A stretch of 64,000 nt of DNA, taken from Microbacterium sp. MF43. Its GTDB lineage: Bacteria > Actinomycetota > Actinomycetes > Actinomycetales > Microbacteriaceae. The DNA lies in assembly GCF_012847295.1 (NCBI RefSeq), contig NZ_JABBDY010000002.1, forward strand, positions 1 to 64,000, in the 5' to 3' direction. The position numbers and the translations under genes are program-made. This document shows positions 22,244-32,590 of this stretch, piece after piece (positions within the stretch are counted from its first letter, which is position 1; every line of letters starts with the position of its first letter). The notes beneath the pieces are model-generated. The model was given only the letters and a program-made list of their open reading frames with translations, had not been told where the DNA came from and ran no database searches.

Positions 22244-22265
22244 GGGGCGGCCCTGGGGCCGCCCC
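22244..22265 (-). terminator. attenuating hairpin between gluB and gluC
   Basis: A perfect 9-bp GC stem (GGGGCGGCC with complement GGCCGCCCC) and a 4-base loop, followed on the minus strand by the pyrimidine-rich TTCCTTCTCTC. It lies right after the gluB stop. It may act as a partial terminator or 3' stabiliser, raising gluB over gluCD. Confidence 0.65.
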
Positions 22266-22274
22266 CGGGATTGC

Positions 22275-23183
22275 TTACTGGTCGACCTCGGGCTGCTCAC
22301 CTTCGATGCCCGCGGGAGCCAGGTGCTCCTCGAAGAGCGCCGTCCAGACATCGCCGCCCTCGGTGAGGAGCGTGTTGATGTGCTCCTGAAGAGCGGTGTC
22401 GCCCTTGGCGAGGCCGATGCCATAGCGCTCCTCGCTGAACGGCTCACCGGCGATCTTGAGCGCGTCGGGCTCGAGCGCCACGTAGCCGGCGAGGATCGCC
22501 TCATCGGTCGTGATCGCGTCGACGGACCCCGCCTTGAGCTGCTCCACGCACTGCGAGTACGTGTCGTACTCGACGGTGTCGCCCGGGTTGTACTCGTCCC
22601 GAATGCGCTGGAGCGGCGTGGAGCCTGTCACCGAGCAGACGATCTTGCCCTCGAGGTCGTCGGGGCCGTTGATGTCCTCATTGTCGGCGGCAACCAGCAG
22701 CCCCTGGCCTGTCAGGAAATACGGACCGGCGAAGTCGATCTGCTCCTTGCGCGAGTCGGTGATGGAGTACGTACCGACGTAGTAGTCGATGTCGCCGTTC
22801 ACGATCGCCTGTTCGCGGTTGGCCGAAGGGATCGTGACGTACTCGATCTGATCCTCGTCGAACCCGAGGGACGCGGCGACCCACCGGGCGATGTCGACGT
22901 CGAAGCCAGACCGCTCCCCCGTGGTCGGGTCCTCCATACCGAGCCCCGGCTGGTCGTTCTTCACACCCACGACGACGCCGCCGCGCTCCGTCATGGTGTC
23001 GAAGGTCGGGCTGCCTTCGAGCGAGACATCCGTCTCGACCTCCCAGAGGGCGCCGCTGCCGCTGTCGCCGCCGTCGCCGCCGTCAGTGGGGTCGGCGCCC
23101 GGCGTGCCGCTGTTGCAGGCCGTGAGCGCGAGCAGGGCGATCGCGGAGACGCCGATGCCCGTGATGATCCGTGATTTACGCAT
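22275..23183 (-). CDS. gluB: glutamate-binding lipoprotein GluB
   Basis: Extracellular solute-binding protein of the gluABCD importer. The 302-residue precursor has a lipoprotein signal peptide with lipobox LLALTAC (Cys at about 23) and a low-complexity Asp/Gly-rich linker (30-45). The SBP_bac_3 domain follows, with GFDVDIARWVAASLG and DYYVGTYSITDSRKEQIDFAGPYF, typical for acidic amino-acid binders. AGGAGG precedes the ATG. The order gluA-B-C-D equals that of Corynebacterium. Confidence 0.93.
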   Translation of the reverse strand: MRKSRIITGIGVSAIALLALTACNSGTPGADPTDGGDGGDSGSGALWEVETDVSLEGSPTFDTMTERGGVVVGVKNDQPGLGMEDPTTGERSGFDVDIARWVAASLGFDEDQIEYVTIPSANREQAIVNGDIDYYVGTYSITDSRKEQIDFAGPYFLTGQGLLVAADNEDINGPDDLEGKIVCSVTGSTPLQRIRDEYNPGDTVEYDTYSQCVEQLKAGSVDAITTDEAILAGYVALEPDALKIAGEPFSEERYGIGLAKGDTALQEHINTLLTEGGDVWTALFEEHLAPAGIEGEQPEVDQ

Positions 23184-23312
23184 GTTTCCTCCTGGTTGCT
23201 GTGTGCGTACTGGTTCCGTATGTCCGACGTTTCGGGTCCGTGCGGAGTGTTCGTGCGTGTGGTGGTGCTTCGGGTTCCCTCCCTGGGTGACGCGAGACGC
23301 TTCCCGACCTGA

Positions 23313-24104
23313 TCAGTGGGTCAGGAGCTTCGAGAGGAAGTCCTTCGCCCGGTCGCTCTTCGGGTTCGTGAAGAACTCCTCCGGCGTGGCCTCCTCGACG
23401 ATCTGCCCGTCCGCCATGAAGACCACCCGGTCCGCAGCCTTCCGCGCGAAGCCCATCTCGTGCGTGACGACGATCATCGTCATGCCGTCCTGAGCGAGGC
23501 CGACCATGACGTCGAGCACCTCGTTGATCATTTCGGGGTCGAGGGCGCTGGTCGGCTCGTCGAAGAGCATGACCTTGGGCTGCATCGCGAGGGCCCGCGC
23601 GATCGCGACGCGCTGCTGCTGGCCGCCGGAGAGCTGTGCGGGGAGCTTGCTCGCCTGCTGCTGCACTCCGACGCGCTCGAGGAGCTGACGACCGAGCTTC
23701 TCGGCGTCGGCCTTCTTCATGCCCTTCACCTTGATGGGGCCGAGTGTGACGTTGTCGAGGATCGTCAGGTGCGAGAACAGGTTGAAGGACTGGAAGACCA
23801 TGCCGACGTCGGCACGCAGGGCAGCGAGCTCTTTGCCCTCCTTGGGCAGCTCCTTGCCGTCGATCGAGATCGTGCCGCTCGTGATCGTCTCCAGCCTGTT
23901 GATCGTGCGGCACAGCGTCGACTTGCCGGAGCCGGACGGGCCGATCACGACGACGACCTCTCCCCGGTTGACGGTGAGATCGATGTCCTTCAGCGCCTGG
24001 AAGTCGCCGTAGTGCTTCTGGACGTCGTTGATCTCGACGAGCGGATCGCCGCGGCGAACGTTGATGTTCGACGTCTTCGGTGCAGCGCTGTCATCGATCG
24101 TCAT
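23313..24104 (-). CDS. gluA: glutamate ABC transporter ATPase GluA
   Basis: A 263-residue polar amino-acid uptake ATPase. Walker A is GPSGSGKST, the signature is LSGGQQQR, Walker B is [12 protein letters not shown], and the switch His is in [10 protein letters not shown]. The -10 TAGGGT (24111-24116) ends exactly 6 bases before the ATG, predicting a leaderless mRNA. It heads the operon; the 129-bp gap to gluB carries the gluB ribosome site. Confidence 0.95.
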   Translation of the reverse strand: MTIDDSAAPKTSNINVRRGDPLVEINDVQKHYGDFQALKDIDLTVNRGEVVVVIGPSGSGKSTLCRTINRLETITSGTISIDGKELPKEGKELAALRADVGMVFQSFNLFSHLTILDNVTLGPIKVKGMKKADAEKLGRQLLERVGVQQQASKLPAQLSGGQQQRVAIARALAMQPKVMLFDEPTSALDPEMINEVLDVMVGLAQDGMTMIVVTHEMGFARKAADRVVFMADGQIVEEATPEEFFTNPKSDRAKDFLSKLLTH

Positions 24105-24181
24105 ATGACGACCCTAGAGCCGCTCGCCGACCCTCGACCAGTGATTGAGTCGCGTCTTAACCGTGTTGTAACAGCGACGGA

Positions 24182-24979
24182 TCAGCCCGCGCGCTGCGCG
24201 AACGCCGTCTCGTACAGGCAGACGCTCGCGGCCGTGGCCAGATTCAGCGACTCCGCCGCGCCGTAGATCGGGAGGCGGAGCGAGAGGTCGACCAGGCCCA
24301 GCGCCGTGTCATCGAGCCCGCGCGCCTCGTTGCCGAAGAGCCATGCCGTGGGCTCGGCGAGCAGGTCGCGGGAGGCGAGGAAGTCGCCGCCCCCGACGTC
24401 GGCGGCGATCACGCGCACGCCTGCCGCATGTGCTTTGTCGACGGCGGTCGCGAGGTCGACTCCCACCGCGACCGGCACGTGGAACAGCGAGCCGGTGGTC
24501 GCGCGCACGACCTTGGGATTGTAGGGATCGACGGTGCGGCCGGTGAGGACCACAGCGTCGGCGCCGGCGGCATCGGCCGCACGGATGATCGTGCCGAGAT
24601 TGCCGGGGTCGCGGACCTCCTCGCAGATGGCGACGAGCCTCGGGGAAGCGGCGAACACGTCGCGCAACGACGTCGGAGCCTGCCGGGCGACCGCGACGAT
24701 CCCCTGCGGCGTCACGGTGTCCGCCATCGCGTCGAGCACGTCCTCCGTGGTGAAGATCACATCAAGGCCGGCGTCGCGCGCGGCATCGCGCACGTCGACG
24801 TGGCGCTCCATCGCGGTCGGCGTCGCGAAGATCTCCACGAGGGTGTCGGGGCGGTGGCCGAGCGCTTCGCGAGCGGCCTGGGGACCCTCCAGGAGGAAGA
24901 GTCCGGTCTCCTGACGGGCGCTGCGCTTCGTCAGTTTCGCGACGGCGCGGACGCGCGGAGAGCGAGGGTTCTCGAGCAC
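24182..24979 (-). CDS. TrmH/SpoU family RNA 2'-O-methyltransferase
   Basis: A 265-residue SPOUT methyltransferase, probably acting on 23S rRNA (TsnR/RlmB-like), given its location next to rplT, as tsnR is in mycobacteria. The N-terminal substrate-binding domain covers about 1-100. The trefoil-knot core has motif 1 [20 protein letters not shown], motif 2 [10 protein letters not shown] and motif 3 [20 protein letters not shown]. The start is GTG, with -10 TAGACT (24986-24991) 6 bases upstream, so it is likely leaderless. The exact modified nucleotide is unknown. Confidence 0.9.
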   Translation of the reverse strand: MLENPRSPRVRAVAKLTKRSARQETGLFLLEGPQAAREALGHRPDTLVEIFATPTAMERHVDVRDAARDAGLDVIFTTEDVLDAMADTVTPQGIVAVARQAPTSLRDVFAASPRLVAICEEVRDPGNLGTIIRAADAAGADAVVLTGRTVDPYNPKVVRATTGSLFHVPVAVGVDLATAVDKAHAAGVRVIAADVGGGDFLASRDLLAEPTAWLFGNEARGLDDTALGLVDLSLRLPIYGAAESLNLATAASVCLYETAFAQRAG

Positions 24980-25082
24980 GGCATCAGTCTAGGGTCGCGG
25001 GGCGGAGCCCACGCGCGGCGAAACCTGGACGCAGGCGCCGCCGCAGGCGACATATGAGGACGTCCTTGGGCTCCGGGTACAC

Positions 25083-25118
25083 AGAAAGGGCGTCCTCCGT
25101 GCGGAGGACGCCCTTTCT
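25083..25118 (-). terminator. terminator of the infC-rpmI-rplT operon
   Basis: A perfect 16-bp stem (25083-25098 with 25103-25118) around a 4-base loop, rich in AGAAAGGG/CCCTTTCT at its base. On the minus strand it ends CCCTTTCTGTGT, a weak T-rich tail. It lies 17 bases after the rplT stop and is the most convincing intrinsic-type terminator in the window. Confidence 0.85.
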
Positions 25119-25134
25119 GGATTCAGCTGATGCG

Positions 25135-25518
25135 TCAGGCGCTCTTCGGCGCGTTGACGTTCTCGGGCAGCGCAGCCTTGGCCGTCTGCACGAGCGACGC
25201 GAAGGTGGCCGGCTCGTTCACGGCGAGCTCGGCGAGCATGCGACGGTCGACCTGCACACCCGCGAGACCGAGGCCCTGGATGAAGCGGTTGTACGTGATG
25301 CCGTTCTGACGGCTCGCAGCGTTGATGCGCTGGATCCACAGGCGACGGAAGTCGCCCTTGCGCTTACGACGGTCGCGGTACGCGTAGACGAGCGAGTGGG
25401 TGACCTGCTCCTTCGCCTTGCGGTACAGGCGCGAACGCTGACCCCGGTAGCCCGAGGCGCGCTCGAGGATGACGCGACGCTTCTTGTGGGCGTTGACGGC
25501 CCGCTTGACTCTAGCCAT
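25135..25518 (-). CDS. rplT: 50S ribosomal protein L20
   Basis: A 127-residue primary 23S rRNA-binding protein needed early in 50S assembly. The basic N-terminal extension [33 protein letters not shown] is diagnostic, followed by the globular domain [23 protein letters not shown]. It is the last gene of infC-rpmI-rplT and is followed by a strong hairpin terminator. Confidence 0.98.
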   Translation of the reverse strand: MARVKRAVNAHKKRRVILERASGYRGQRSRLYRKAKEQVTHSLVYAYRDRRKRKGDFRRLWIQRINAASRQNGITYNRFIQGLGLAGVQVDRRMLAELAVNEPATFASLVQTAKAALPENVNAPKSA

Positions 25519-25550
25519 TTCGTTTGTTTCCTATTCGTGCGTCGGTGCGC

Positions 25551-25745
25551 TCAGCGACCGAGGAGCTTCTTGGCGACCTTGGCGTCGCCGGGAGCGAGGA
25601 CCTGCTCCTGCGAAAGGCGACGTGTGCGGCGGCTGGGCTTGCCCTCGAAGTTGTGGCGAAGGTTCGCCTGCTGCTTCATGAGCTTCCCGCTGCCGGTGAC
25701 CTTGAAGCGCTTCTTGGCGCCCGAGTGGGTCTTCTGCTTCGGCAT
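25551..25745 (-). CDS. rpmI: 50S ribosomal protein L35
   Basis: A 64-residue ribosomal protein starting [20 protein letters not shown]. An in-frame ATG 7 codons upstream is not used in the family. Its spacing (32 bp) to rplT is tight. It belongs to the conserved infC operon. Confidence 0.97.
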   Translation of the reverse strand: MPKQKTHSGAKKRFKVTGSGKLMKQQANLRHNFEGKPSRRTRRLSQEQVLAPGDAKVAKKLLGR

Positions 25746-25817
25746 CTCTTCATTCCTTCGTTTCACGTCCCGCCCAAGCGGGAGTCGGTATCCCGCGGTG
25801 CGGGAGTCTGTGGGGGC

Positions 25818-26459
<642 letters not shown>

Positions 26460-26710
26460 GCGGAACTCCTTGGGTTGCGGCTGGTGATCACCGCGACACG
26501 GGAGCATCGCGGGCGGAAGAGGTTCTCATTCCACCCGGCTGGCGCACGGGCGCCGGCTCTTCGCACCCGGTTCCCGCTCGCCAGCGGCTACCCCTCGCGC
26601 AGAACGGTCGGAGCGGAGTGCATGACCCGGTAGCCTGGAGCGGCAAGCGCGGGTGGGATGTGATCCTCTTTCGGTCCGGCACAGATCGCACCGGAATCCG
26701 CACAAGTCTA
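26460..26710 (-). promoter_or_regulatory. long infC leader with Shine-Dalgarno before an AUC start
   Basis: A -10-like TAGACT is at 26705-26710 and the AUC start at 26459, so the leader would be about 240 nt. It contains the SD AAGGAG (26466-26471) and a GC-rich stem near 26540-26565 (GGCGC/GCGCC arms). Such a leader could hold an attenuator or a ribosomal-protein binding site, but no known leader family is recognised. Confidence 0.5.
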
Positions 26711-26724
26711 GCAGAGAGAAGCGC

Positions 26725-27111
26725 GTGACCACGATTCCGCCCTCCGACGACGACCGCCACGCCCGCTGGGAGGAGCAGGAGCGCGCCGCCGCGTCAGCCT
26801 CCCGAGACATCGCCGACGTCCCGGCCGTGGAGGTCATCACGACCGCTGCCGTCCACCTCATGAGCGCAGCCGCCGTCAAGGTGGGGCTCGCCGACGACCC
26901 GGCCACGCAGACCGACCTCGACGAGGCCCGCAAGCTCATCAACGCCCTCGCCGGCCTCATCACGGCGGGAGCCCCGGAGATCAGCGACATGCACGCACGG
27001 TCGCTGCGCGACGGACTGCGCTCCCTTCAGCTGGCGTTCCGCGAGGCATCCGCCATCCCCGACCCCATCGGCAAGGGGCCGGGCGAGAAGTGGACCGGGC
27101 CGGTCACCTGA
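26725..27111 (+). CDS. DUF1844 family protein
   Basis: A 128-residue acidic protein with the DUF1844 core VITTAAVHLMSAAAVKVGL...DLDEARKLINALAGLITAG. This small helical family is frequently encoded next to infC in Actinobacteria. Its function is unknown. The GTG start at 26725 is divergent from infC, and the two starts share a 265-bp control region. Its 3' end overlaps the convergent PLP decarboxylase by 8 bases. Confidence 0.85.
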   Translation: MTTIPPSDDDRHARWEEQERAAASASRDIADVPAVEVITTAAVHLMSAAAVKVGLADDPATQTDLDEARKLINALAGLITAGAPEISDMHARSLRDGLRSLQLAFREASAIPDPIGKGPGEKWTGPVT

Positions 27112-28495
27112 GCCCGAGGGCGGCGGCGCCCCGCGCCACGGCGTCGACCGTGCGGCTCACGGCGGCGGCATCCGTCCCGAAGTTGCTCACGGCGAAGCGC
27201 ACGACCGCTCGCTCGCGCCACGTCGAAGACGACGCCCACACGGTCCCCTCGTCGCGCAGCCACTCCCCCAGCGCCAGCGTCGCGGCGTCGTCGCGCGCGG
27301 CGAGGCACACCTGCGTGAAGACGACGTCGTTGATCACCTCGAGTCCGGGGATGCTGCGGAACCCCGAGGCGAGCGCGGTCGCGGCATCCGCGAGTCCGTC
27401 CACGAGACCCACGACGCCATCGCGCCCGAGCGACCGGAGCGCCGCCCAGACGGTGACTCCCCGCGCGCGGCGCGAGAGCTCGGCGACCCGGTCGTAGGGA
27501 TCCGAGACGCTCGCCACCGCGGGCAGATACGCCGCGTGCGCGCCGAGCGAGGCGGTCATCGCGGCCTCGTCGCGGACGATCGCGACGCCGCAGTCGTAGG
27601 GAACGTTCAGGGTCTTGTGCGCGTCCGTCGCCCACGAGTCGGCGCGCGCGAGACCCGCTGTCAGCCGCTGAAGGCGAGGGCTCACCGCCGCCCACAGCCC
27701 GAAGGCGCCGTCGACGTGCACCCACGCCCCCGCCTCGTGGGCGACCGTGATCGCCGAGGCGAAATCGTCGAAGGCGCCGGAGTGCACATCGCCCGCCTGC
27801 AGCGCCACGATCGCGGGCGCCTCGTCGTCCGCCAAGGCCCGCGCGAGTCCGTCCACATCGATGCGACCCTCCTCGTCGGCGCCGACGGTCGCGGGAACCC
27901 CGAGCCCCGCAAGCCGGCCGGCGAGCACCACCGACGTGTGCACGGCTCCGCCCGCGAGGAAGCGGATGCGGGGTCCTGCCTGCAGTCCCGCCAGCGGATC
28001 GGCTCCCGCCCGCCGCAGGACCGCGTCTCGCGCCACCATGAGGCACGACGTGTTCGCCATCGTCGCGCCGGTCGTGAAGCCCACACCGCTCTCGGCCGGA
28101 AGCCCGAGGAGATCGAGGAGCCACTCCGCCGCGACCTCCTCGAGAGCTGCGGTCGCCGGCGTCGGCTGCCGCGAGCCCGTGTTCTGATCCCACGCCGACA
28201 CCAGCCAGTCGGCCGCGAGCGCGGCGGGGTAGGCACCGCCGATCACGAACCCGAAGAACCGCGACGACCCCATCGCCATGAGGCCGGGAGCGGATGCCTC
28301 GACCAGCTCCTCGACGACGGCGGCGGCATCCCTCCCCTCATCGGGCAGCACCCGTGCAAGGCGCGAGAGGATGACGTCCACGTCGGCGTCCGGGCGGATC
28401 GGTCGCTCCTCCACCGATTCGAGCCACGCCTGCGCGTGACGGTGCGCGGCTTCGAGCGCCGCGCCGTACTGGTCCCTCATCGTGCCGCCGTCCAT
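27104..28495 (-). CDS. PLP-dependent group II decarboxylase
   Basis: A 463-residue pyridoxal-phosphate enzyme of the aromatic-L-amino-acid/glutamate decarboxylase group. Substrate-side signature GFVIGGAYPAALAADWL is at about 85-101 and GFTTGATMANTSCLMVARD binds phosphate. The Schiff-base Lys is in DSWATDAHKTLNVPYDCG, the motif that separates this group from fold-related transaminases. The start ATG 28495 (MDGGTMRDQ) follows GGGAGG by 6 bases. The substrate cannot be assigned: tyrosine, DOPA, tryptophan and diaminobutyrate are all possible. It sits between DUF1844 and SseB, unlike many relatives, so it may be an insertion. Confidence 0.88.
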   Translation of the reverse strand: MDGGTMRDQYGAALEAAHRHAQAWLESVEERPIRPDADVDVILSRLARVLPDEGRDAAAVVEELVEASAPGLMAMGSSRFFGFVIGGAYPAALAADWLVSAWDQNTGSRQPTPATAALEEVAAEWLLDLLGLPAESGVGFTTGATMANTSCLMVARDAVLRRAGADPLAGLQAGPRIRFLAGGAVHTSVVLAGRLAGLGVPATVGADEEGRIDVDGLARALADDEAPAIVALQAGDVHSGAFDDFASAITVAHEAGAWVHVDGAFGLWAAVSPRLQRLTAGLARADSWATDAHKTLNVPYDCGVAIVRDEAAMTASLGAHAAYLPAVASVSDPYDRVAELSRRARGVTVWAALRSLGRDGVVGLVDGLADAATALASGFRSIPGLEVINDVVFTQVCLAARDDAATLALGEWLRDEGTVWASSSTWRERAVVRFAVSNFGTDAAAVSRTVDAVARGAAALGLR

Positions 28496-28676
28496 TGCTC
28501 GCCTCCCTGGTCGCGAGGCGCCAGGACGCGCAGGAGGACGTCGGCCCGTACGGCGCGCCTCGACGACTCGATCGCACCGATCCTCCGCCGGAGCGCCGGG
28601 CGGGGCAAGAGGCCGCACCGACACCGGTGGCCGGCGGCGGCGTCCGGGTGCCGGTGGCCGGCGCCGGCAGCGAGCG

Positions 28677-29444
28677 TCAGGCGCGCACGAGCTTGACGGT
28701 GAGCGAATCGACCAGCACCGCGATGCGGTCATCGGCGGCCCACCGCGCGGCGAGGCGCGAGAGCACCGCGTCGAGCTCTTCCTTCTCGAGCCCGTGGATC
28801 AGCTCGAGGCGGACGACGAGTTCCGGGCCGCGCAGGCGCGCGTCGGGATCACCAGCCTCGACCGAGAGGTCGATCACCGCGAGCTCGCCGCCGATGCTCT
28901 GCTGGAGCCCCGCGAAGACCTCGGGCGAGACGAAACTCGGTTCCCAGGGTTGGCCCTGAGCGATCGCCCAGACCGCCGGGCGGCGGATGACGAACTCGGT
29001 CGGCGAGCCGGGATCGATGACGATCAGGTCGGTGTCGTCGGCGGAGGCCGCAGCGGCCGTGCGCACCCCCTCGGCGGGGACGGGGCGCGCCGAGGCATCC
29101 CATCTCCCCATCGCCTCGACCGACGTGAAGACCGGCAGCACGCGCCGGCCGTCGGGGGCGGCGACGGTGACGATCGACAGCTCCTGCGTCTTGTCGACGG
29201 CGAGGCCGTGCGCTCCGATGCCTTCGTCGCCCTTCTCCGCGAGGAGAGGGATGAGCAGTCGCGCGGTGCGGTACGCGTCGATGACCTCGCTCTGGCCACC
29301 GCCGCCCGCCCGGAAGGACGTCAGCGCGGCGAGGAGCGCCGGATCGGCGCTGCCGTCATCCCCCGCATGCGGGTTCGCGTGGAAGCTGCGCCCCTCCCAG
29401 GGGACGCCTGCCGAATCGGCGAGAGGATCAGTGTCCGGCGACAT
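28677..29444 (-). CDS. SseB family protein
   Basis: A 255-residue cytosolic protein with an SseB N-terminal domain (about 45-165; [13 protein letters not shown] and [14 protein letters not shown]) and a C-terminal half with [21 protein letters not shown]. Its biochemical role is unclear. The ATG 29444 ([10 protein letters not shown]) overlaps the end of priA by 17 bases and has GAGG upstream, so it is translated from the his transcript. Confidence 0.85.
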   Translation of the reverse strand: MSPDTDPLADSAGVPWEGRSFHANPHAGDDGSADPALLAALTSFRAGGGGQSEVIDAYRTARLLIPLLAEKGDEGIGAHGLAVDKTQELSIVTVAAPDGRRVLPVFTSVEAMGRWDASARPVPAEGVRTAAAASADDTDLIVIDPGSPTEFVIRRPAVWAIAQGQPWEPSFVSPEVFAGLQQSIGGELAVIDLSVEAGDPDARLRGPELVVRLELIHGLEKEELDAVLSRLAARWAADDRIAVLVDSLTVKLVRA

Positions 29445-30174
29445 CCAGAGCCTCGGCGAGCGTGAAGGCACCCGCGTAGAGCGCCTTGCCCACGATCGCG
29501 CCCTCGACACCGAGTGGCACGAGCTCGCGCAGTGCGGCGATGTCGTCGAGGCTCGAGACACCACCCGACGCCACGATCGGCTTGGGGGTGCGCGTGGTGA
29601 TCTCGCGAAGCAGGTCGACGTTGGGGCCCTGCAGCGTCCCGTCCTTGGTGACGTCGGTGACGACGTAGCGGCTGCACCCGGCCGACTCGAGCCGGTCGAG
29701 CACGGTCCACAGGTCGCCGCCCTCGCGCGTCCACCCGCGGGCGGCGAGCGTCGTGCCGCGGACGTCGAGGCCCACCGCGATGACGTCGCCGTAGCGGCCG
29801 ATCACGTCGGCGGCCCACTCGGGGTTCTCGAGCGCCGCGGTGCCCAGGTTGATGCGCGCGGCACCGCTCTCGAGCGCCGCCTCGAGCGTGCGGTCGTCGC
29901 GGATGCCTCCCGACAGCTCCACCTGCACGCCGCGCACCTGCTTGATGACCTTGCGCAGGATGCCGGCGTTGGAGCCGCGGCCGAAGGCGGCATCGAGGTC
30001 CACGAGGTGGATCCACTGCGCACCCTGGCGGGCGAAGTCGAGCGCGGCGTCGACGGGATCGCCGTAGCTGGTCTCGGTGCCCGCCTCCCCTTGGGTGAGG
30101 CGCACCGCCTTGCCGTCGGCGACGTCGACGGCGGGCAGCAGGATCAGCTCGGGCGTAGAGGCGAAATCGTTCAT
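29428..30174 (-). CDS. priA: bifunctional HisA/TrpF isomerase PriA
   Basis: A TIM-barrel isomerase for ProFAR in histidine synthesis. Actinobacterial members (PriA) also do the TrpF step of tryptophan synthesis. The 248-residue product starts [26 protein letters not shown] and has catalytic Asp in PAVDVADG and in [16 protein letters not shown]. The ATG at 30174 has GAGGAG just upstream. Dual specificity is assumed from the lineage; no trpF is seen here. Confidence 0.93.
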   Translation of the reverse strand: MNDFASTPELILLPAVDVADGKAVRLTQGEAGTETSYGDPVDAALDFARQGAQWIHLVDLDAAFGRGSNAGILRKVIKQVRGVQVELSGGIRDDRTLEAALESGAARINLGTAALENPEWAADVIGRYGDVIAVGLDVRGTTLAARGWTREGGDLWTVLDRLESAGCSRYVVTDVTKDGTLQGPNVDLLREITTRTPKPIVASGGVSSLDDIAALRELVPLGVEGAIVGKALYAGAFTLAEALDVAGH

Positions 30175-30229
30175 GGCTCCTCGTGCGGGAAGGTCTCGGG
30201 AGGAGGGAGCTCCCGTAGACGGCACGATC

Positions 30230-30880
30230 TCAGAGGGTAGCCCCGCCGAGGCCGTCGATCCAATTCGCGAGAAGACGGATGCCCGCGTCCCCCGATTTCT
30301 CGGGGTGGAACTGTGTCGCCGAGAGCGGTCCGTTCTCGACGGCCGCGAGGAACGGCTGCCCGTAGGTGCACCAGGTCAGCGTCGGCTGCGGGAACGGCGG
30401 CTGGACGTCGAGCAGCCACTTCTGCGCGGCGAACGAGTGCACGAAGTAGAAGCGCTCGTCTTCGAGTCCGCGGAACAGCCGCGATCCGCTTCCCGGCTCG
30501 ACCGTGTTCCAGCCCATGTGCGGAAGCACGGGCGCGTCGAGCTCGGTGACCACGCCCGGCCACTCCCCGAGGCCTTCGGTGTCGACGCCGCGCTCCACAC
30601 CGCGCTCGAAGAGCACCTGCATGCCGACGCAGATGCCGAGGACCGGGCGGCCGCCCGCGAGCCGGCGCCCGATGAGCTCGTCGCCCCGGATCGCCTTGAG
30701 CGACTCCATGACGGCGCGGAAGGCCCCGACGCCGGGGACCACCAGTCCGTCGGCGTCGGCGATCATCCCGCGGTCCGCAGTGAGACGGGCGTCGGCGCCC
30801 GCCGCGTCGAGCGCCTTGACGGCCGAGTGGACGTTGCCCGATCCGTAATCGAGGACCGCGACGACCGGCTTGGAGCTCAC
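30230..30880 (-). CDS. hisH: imidazole glycerol phosphate synthase glutaminase subunit
   Basis: Class I glutaminase that supplies ammonia to HisF. The product has 216 residues. The nucleophile Cys is in [14 protein letters not shown], the oxyanion strand is [13 protein letters not shown], and the His/Glu pair is in [10 protein letters not shown]. The GTG start overlaps the hisB stop (GTGA). hisF is not in the window. Confidence 0.96.
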   Translation of the reverse strand: MSSKPVVAVLDYGSGNVHSAVKALDAAGADARLTADRGMIADADGLVVPGVGAFRAVMESLKAIRGDELIGRRLAGGRPVLGICVGMQVLFERGVERGVDTEGLGEWPGVVTELDAPVLPHMGWNTVEPGSGSRLFRGLEDERFYFVHSFAAQKWLLDVQPPFPQPTLTWCTYGQPFLAAVENGPLSATQFHPEKSGDAGIRLLANWIDGLGGATL

Positions 30881-31485
30881 AGAGCGCCCTTCGTGCTGGG
30901 GATGCCGTCCACGAGCGGGTCGAGCGCCTTCGCCTGACGGAACGCGCGCGCGAACGCTTTGTACTCCGCCTCGGCGATGTGATGGGGGTCGCGGCCCGAG
31001 ATGACGTTGACGTGCACCGTCAGCGCGGCGTTGAACGAGATCGCCTCGAACGTGTGGCGCACGAGCGACCCGGTGAAGTGGCCCCCGATGAGGTGGTGCT
31101 CGAAGCCCGCCGGCTCGCCGGTGTGCACCAGATAAGGACGGCCGCTGATGTCGACGACGGCCTGTGCGAGCGCCTCGTCGAGCGGGACGAGGGCGTCGCC
31201 GTAGCGAGAGATGCCGGCCTTGTCGCCGAGCGCCTCGCGGATCGCCTGACCGAGCACGATCGAGATGTCTTCGACGGTGTGGTGGGCGTCGATGTCGGTG
31301 TCGCCCGAGGCGCGCACCGTCAGGTCGGTGAGCGAGTGCTTGGCGAACGCCGTGAGCATGTGGTCGAAGAACGGCACCGTCGTGTCGATGCGGCTGCGGC
31401 CGGTGCCGTCGAGGTCGAGTTCGAGCTCGACGGTGGACTCGCTGGTGGAGCGTCGGACGGAGGCGGTACGCGATGCGGCGCTCAT
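30877..31485 (-). CDS. hisB: imidazoleglycerol-phosphate dehydratase
   Basis: Mn-dependent dehydratase, 202 residues, monofunctional as in Actinobacteria. The metal-binding motifs are [10 protein letters not shown] and [11 protein letters not shown], with [13 protein letters not shown] near the N terminus. The ATG overlaps the hisC stop (ATGA). Confidence 0.96.
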   Translation of the reverse strand: MSAASRTASVRRSTSESTVELELDLDGTGRSRIDTTVPFFDHMLTAFAKHSLTDLTVRASGDTDIDAHHTVEDISIVLGQAIREALGDKAGISRYGDALVPLDEALAQAVVDISGRPYLVHTGEPAGFEHHLIGGHFTGSLVRHTFEAISFNAALTVHVNVISGRDPHHIAEAEYKAFARAFRQAKALDPLVDGIPSTKGAL

Positions 31486-32567
31486 GCGTCAGATTCTAGC
31501 GAGGCAAGGGCGTCCAGGAACGCGGTGGTCTCGTCCTCGGTGCCCGCTGTCACGCGGAGGTGGTGCGGTATGCCGACGTCGCGGATCAGCACGCCGCGGT
31601 CGTACAGACGCTGCCACGTCACGGCCGGATCGGTGACGCCGCCGAAGAGCACGAAGTTCGTCCACGTCGTGTGGGGAACGTAGCCGAGAGCCTCCACCGT
31701 CGCCGAGATGCGGTCGCGCTGGGCGACGATGTCGTCGACCATGCGCAGCATCGTCGGAGCGTGACGAAGAGCAGCGGATGCCGCGGCCTGGGTCAGCGCG
31801 CTCAAATGGTAGGGCAGGCGTACGAGCCGCAGGGCGTCCACGAACGCCGGGTCGGCGGCGAGATAGCCGACGCGCGCGCCCGCGAACGCGAAGGCCTTGC
31901 TCATCGTGCGGGAGACGACCAGACGTTCGCGCCCGGGAAGCAGCGTGAGCGCGGACCGCTCGTCGCGGGGCGCGAACTCGAAGTACGCCTCATCGACCAC
32001 GACGACGCCTCTCGACGCCTCGTAGACGGCCTCGATCACGTCGAGACCGAGCGGGGTGCCCGTCGGATTGTTCGGAGAGCAGAGGAACACGACGTCGGTC
32101 GCGGCGTCCGCCACCTGTGCGGCCGCGTCCGCCGCATCGACGACGTAGTCCGCACCGCGCGTGCCGGCGACCCACTCCGCTCCCGTCGCACGCGTGAGGA
32201 GCGGATACATCGAGTAGGTCGGGCCGAAGCCGAAGGCGGTGCGCCCCGGTCCGGCGAAGGCCTGCAGCACGTGCTGAAGCACTTCGTTCGAGCCGTTCGC
32301 GGCCCAGATCTGCTCTCGCGTGACCCCGTGCCCGAGATACTCGGCGAAGCCTTCGCGCAGGGCCGTGAACTCGCGGTCGGGGTAGCGGTTCACGTCGCGA
32401 AGGGCCAGCGCGATCGAGTCCATGATGTCGTCGGCGACGTCCTGCGGCACGGGATGCGTGTTCTCGTTGACGTTGAGCGCCACCGGCAGCGGGGCCTGGG
32501 GAGCGCCGTAGGGAGTCATCCCCCGGAGGTCATCGCGGAGGGGAAGGTCGTCGAGGCGGGGACTCAC
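31482..32567 (-). CDS. hisC: histidinol-phosphate aminotransferase
   Basis: PLP class I/II aminotransferase. The product has 361 residues from the GTG at 32567 ([20 protein letters not shown]). The PLP Lys is in [16 protein letters not shown], the Asp/Tyr pair in [10 protein letters not shown], and CSPNNPTG is conserved. An ATG three codons earlier (32576) lies within a -10-like TACCAT that ends 7 bases before the GTG, so the GTG is preferred. It is the first gene of hisC-hisB-hisH-priA; hisD is absent here. Confidence 0.93.
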   Translation of the reverse strand: MSPRLDDLPLRDDLRGMTPYGAPQAPLPVALNVNENTHPVPQDVADDIMDSIALALRDVNRYPDREFTALREGFAEYLGHGVTREQIWAANGSNEVLQHVLQAFAGPGRTAFGFGPTYSMYPLLTRATGAEWVAGTRGADYVVDAADAAAQVADAATDVVFLCSPNNPTGTPLGLDVIEAVYEASRGVVVVDEAYFEFAPRDERSALTLLPGRERLVVSRTMSKAFAFAGARVGYLAADPAFVDALRLVRLPYHLSALTQAAASAALRHAPTMLRMVDDIVAQRDRISATVEALGYVPHTTWTNFVLFGGVTDPAVTWQRLYDRGVLIRDVGIPHHLRVTAGTEDETTAFLDALASLESDA

Positions 32568-32590
32568 CCCTCCCATGGTAGGGCGCGGGA

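Noticed and set aside
24980-25134. A small gene between the TrmH-like gene and rplT
   Set aside because: The open frames there mostly come from the perfect 16-bp terminator stem and have no ribosome site.
26460-26507. ATG at 26507 as start of infC
   Set aside because: The Shine-Dalgarno lies after it, and the extra residues are not found in IF-3.
28496-28676. A regulatory repeat CCGGTGGCCGGCG found twice in the SseB-decarboxylase spacer
   Set aside because: It is short and explained by extreme GC composition, with no symmetry.
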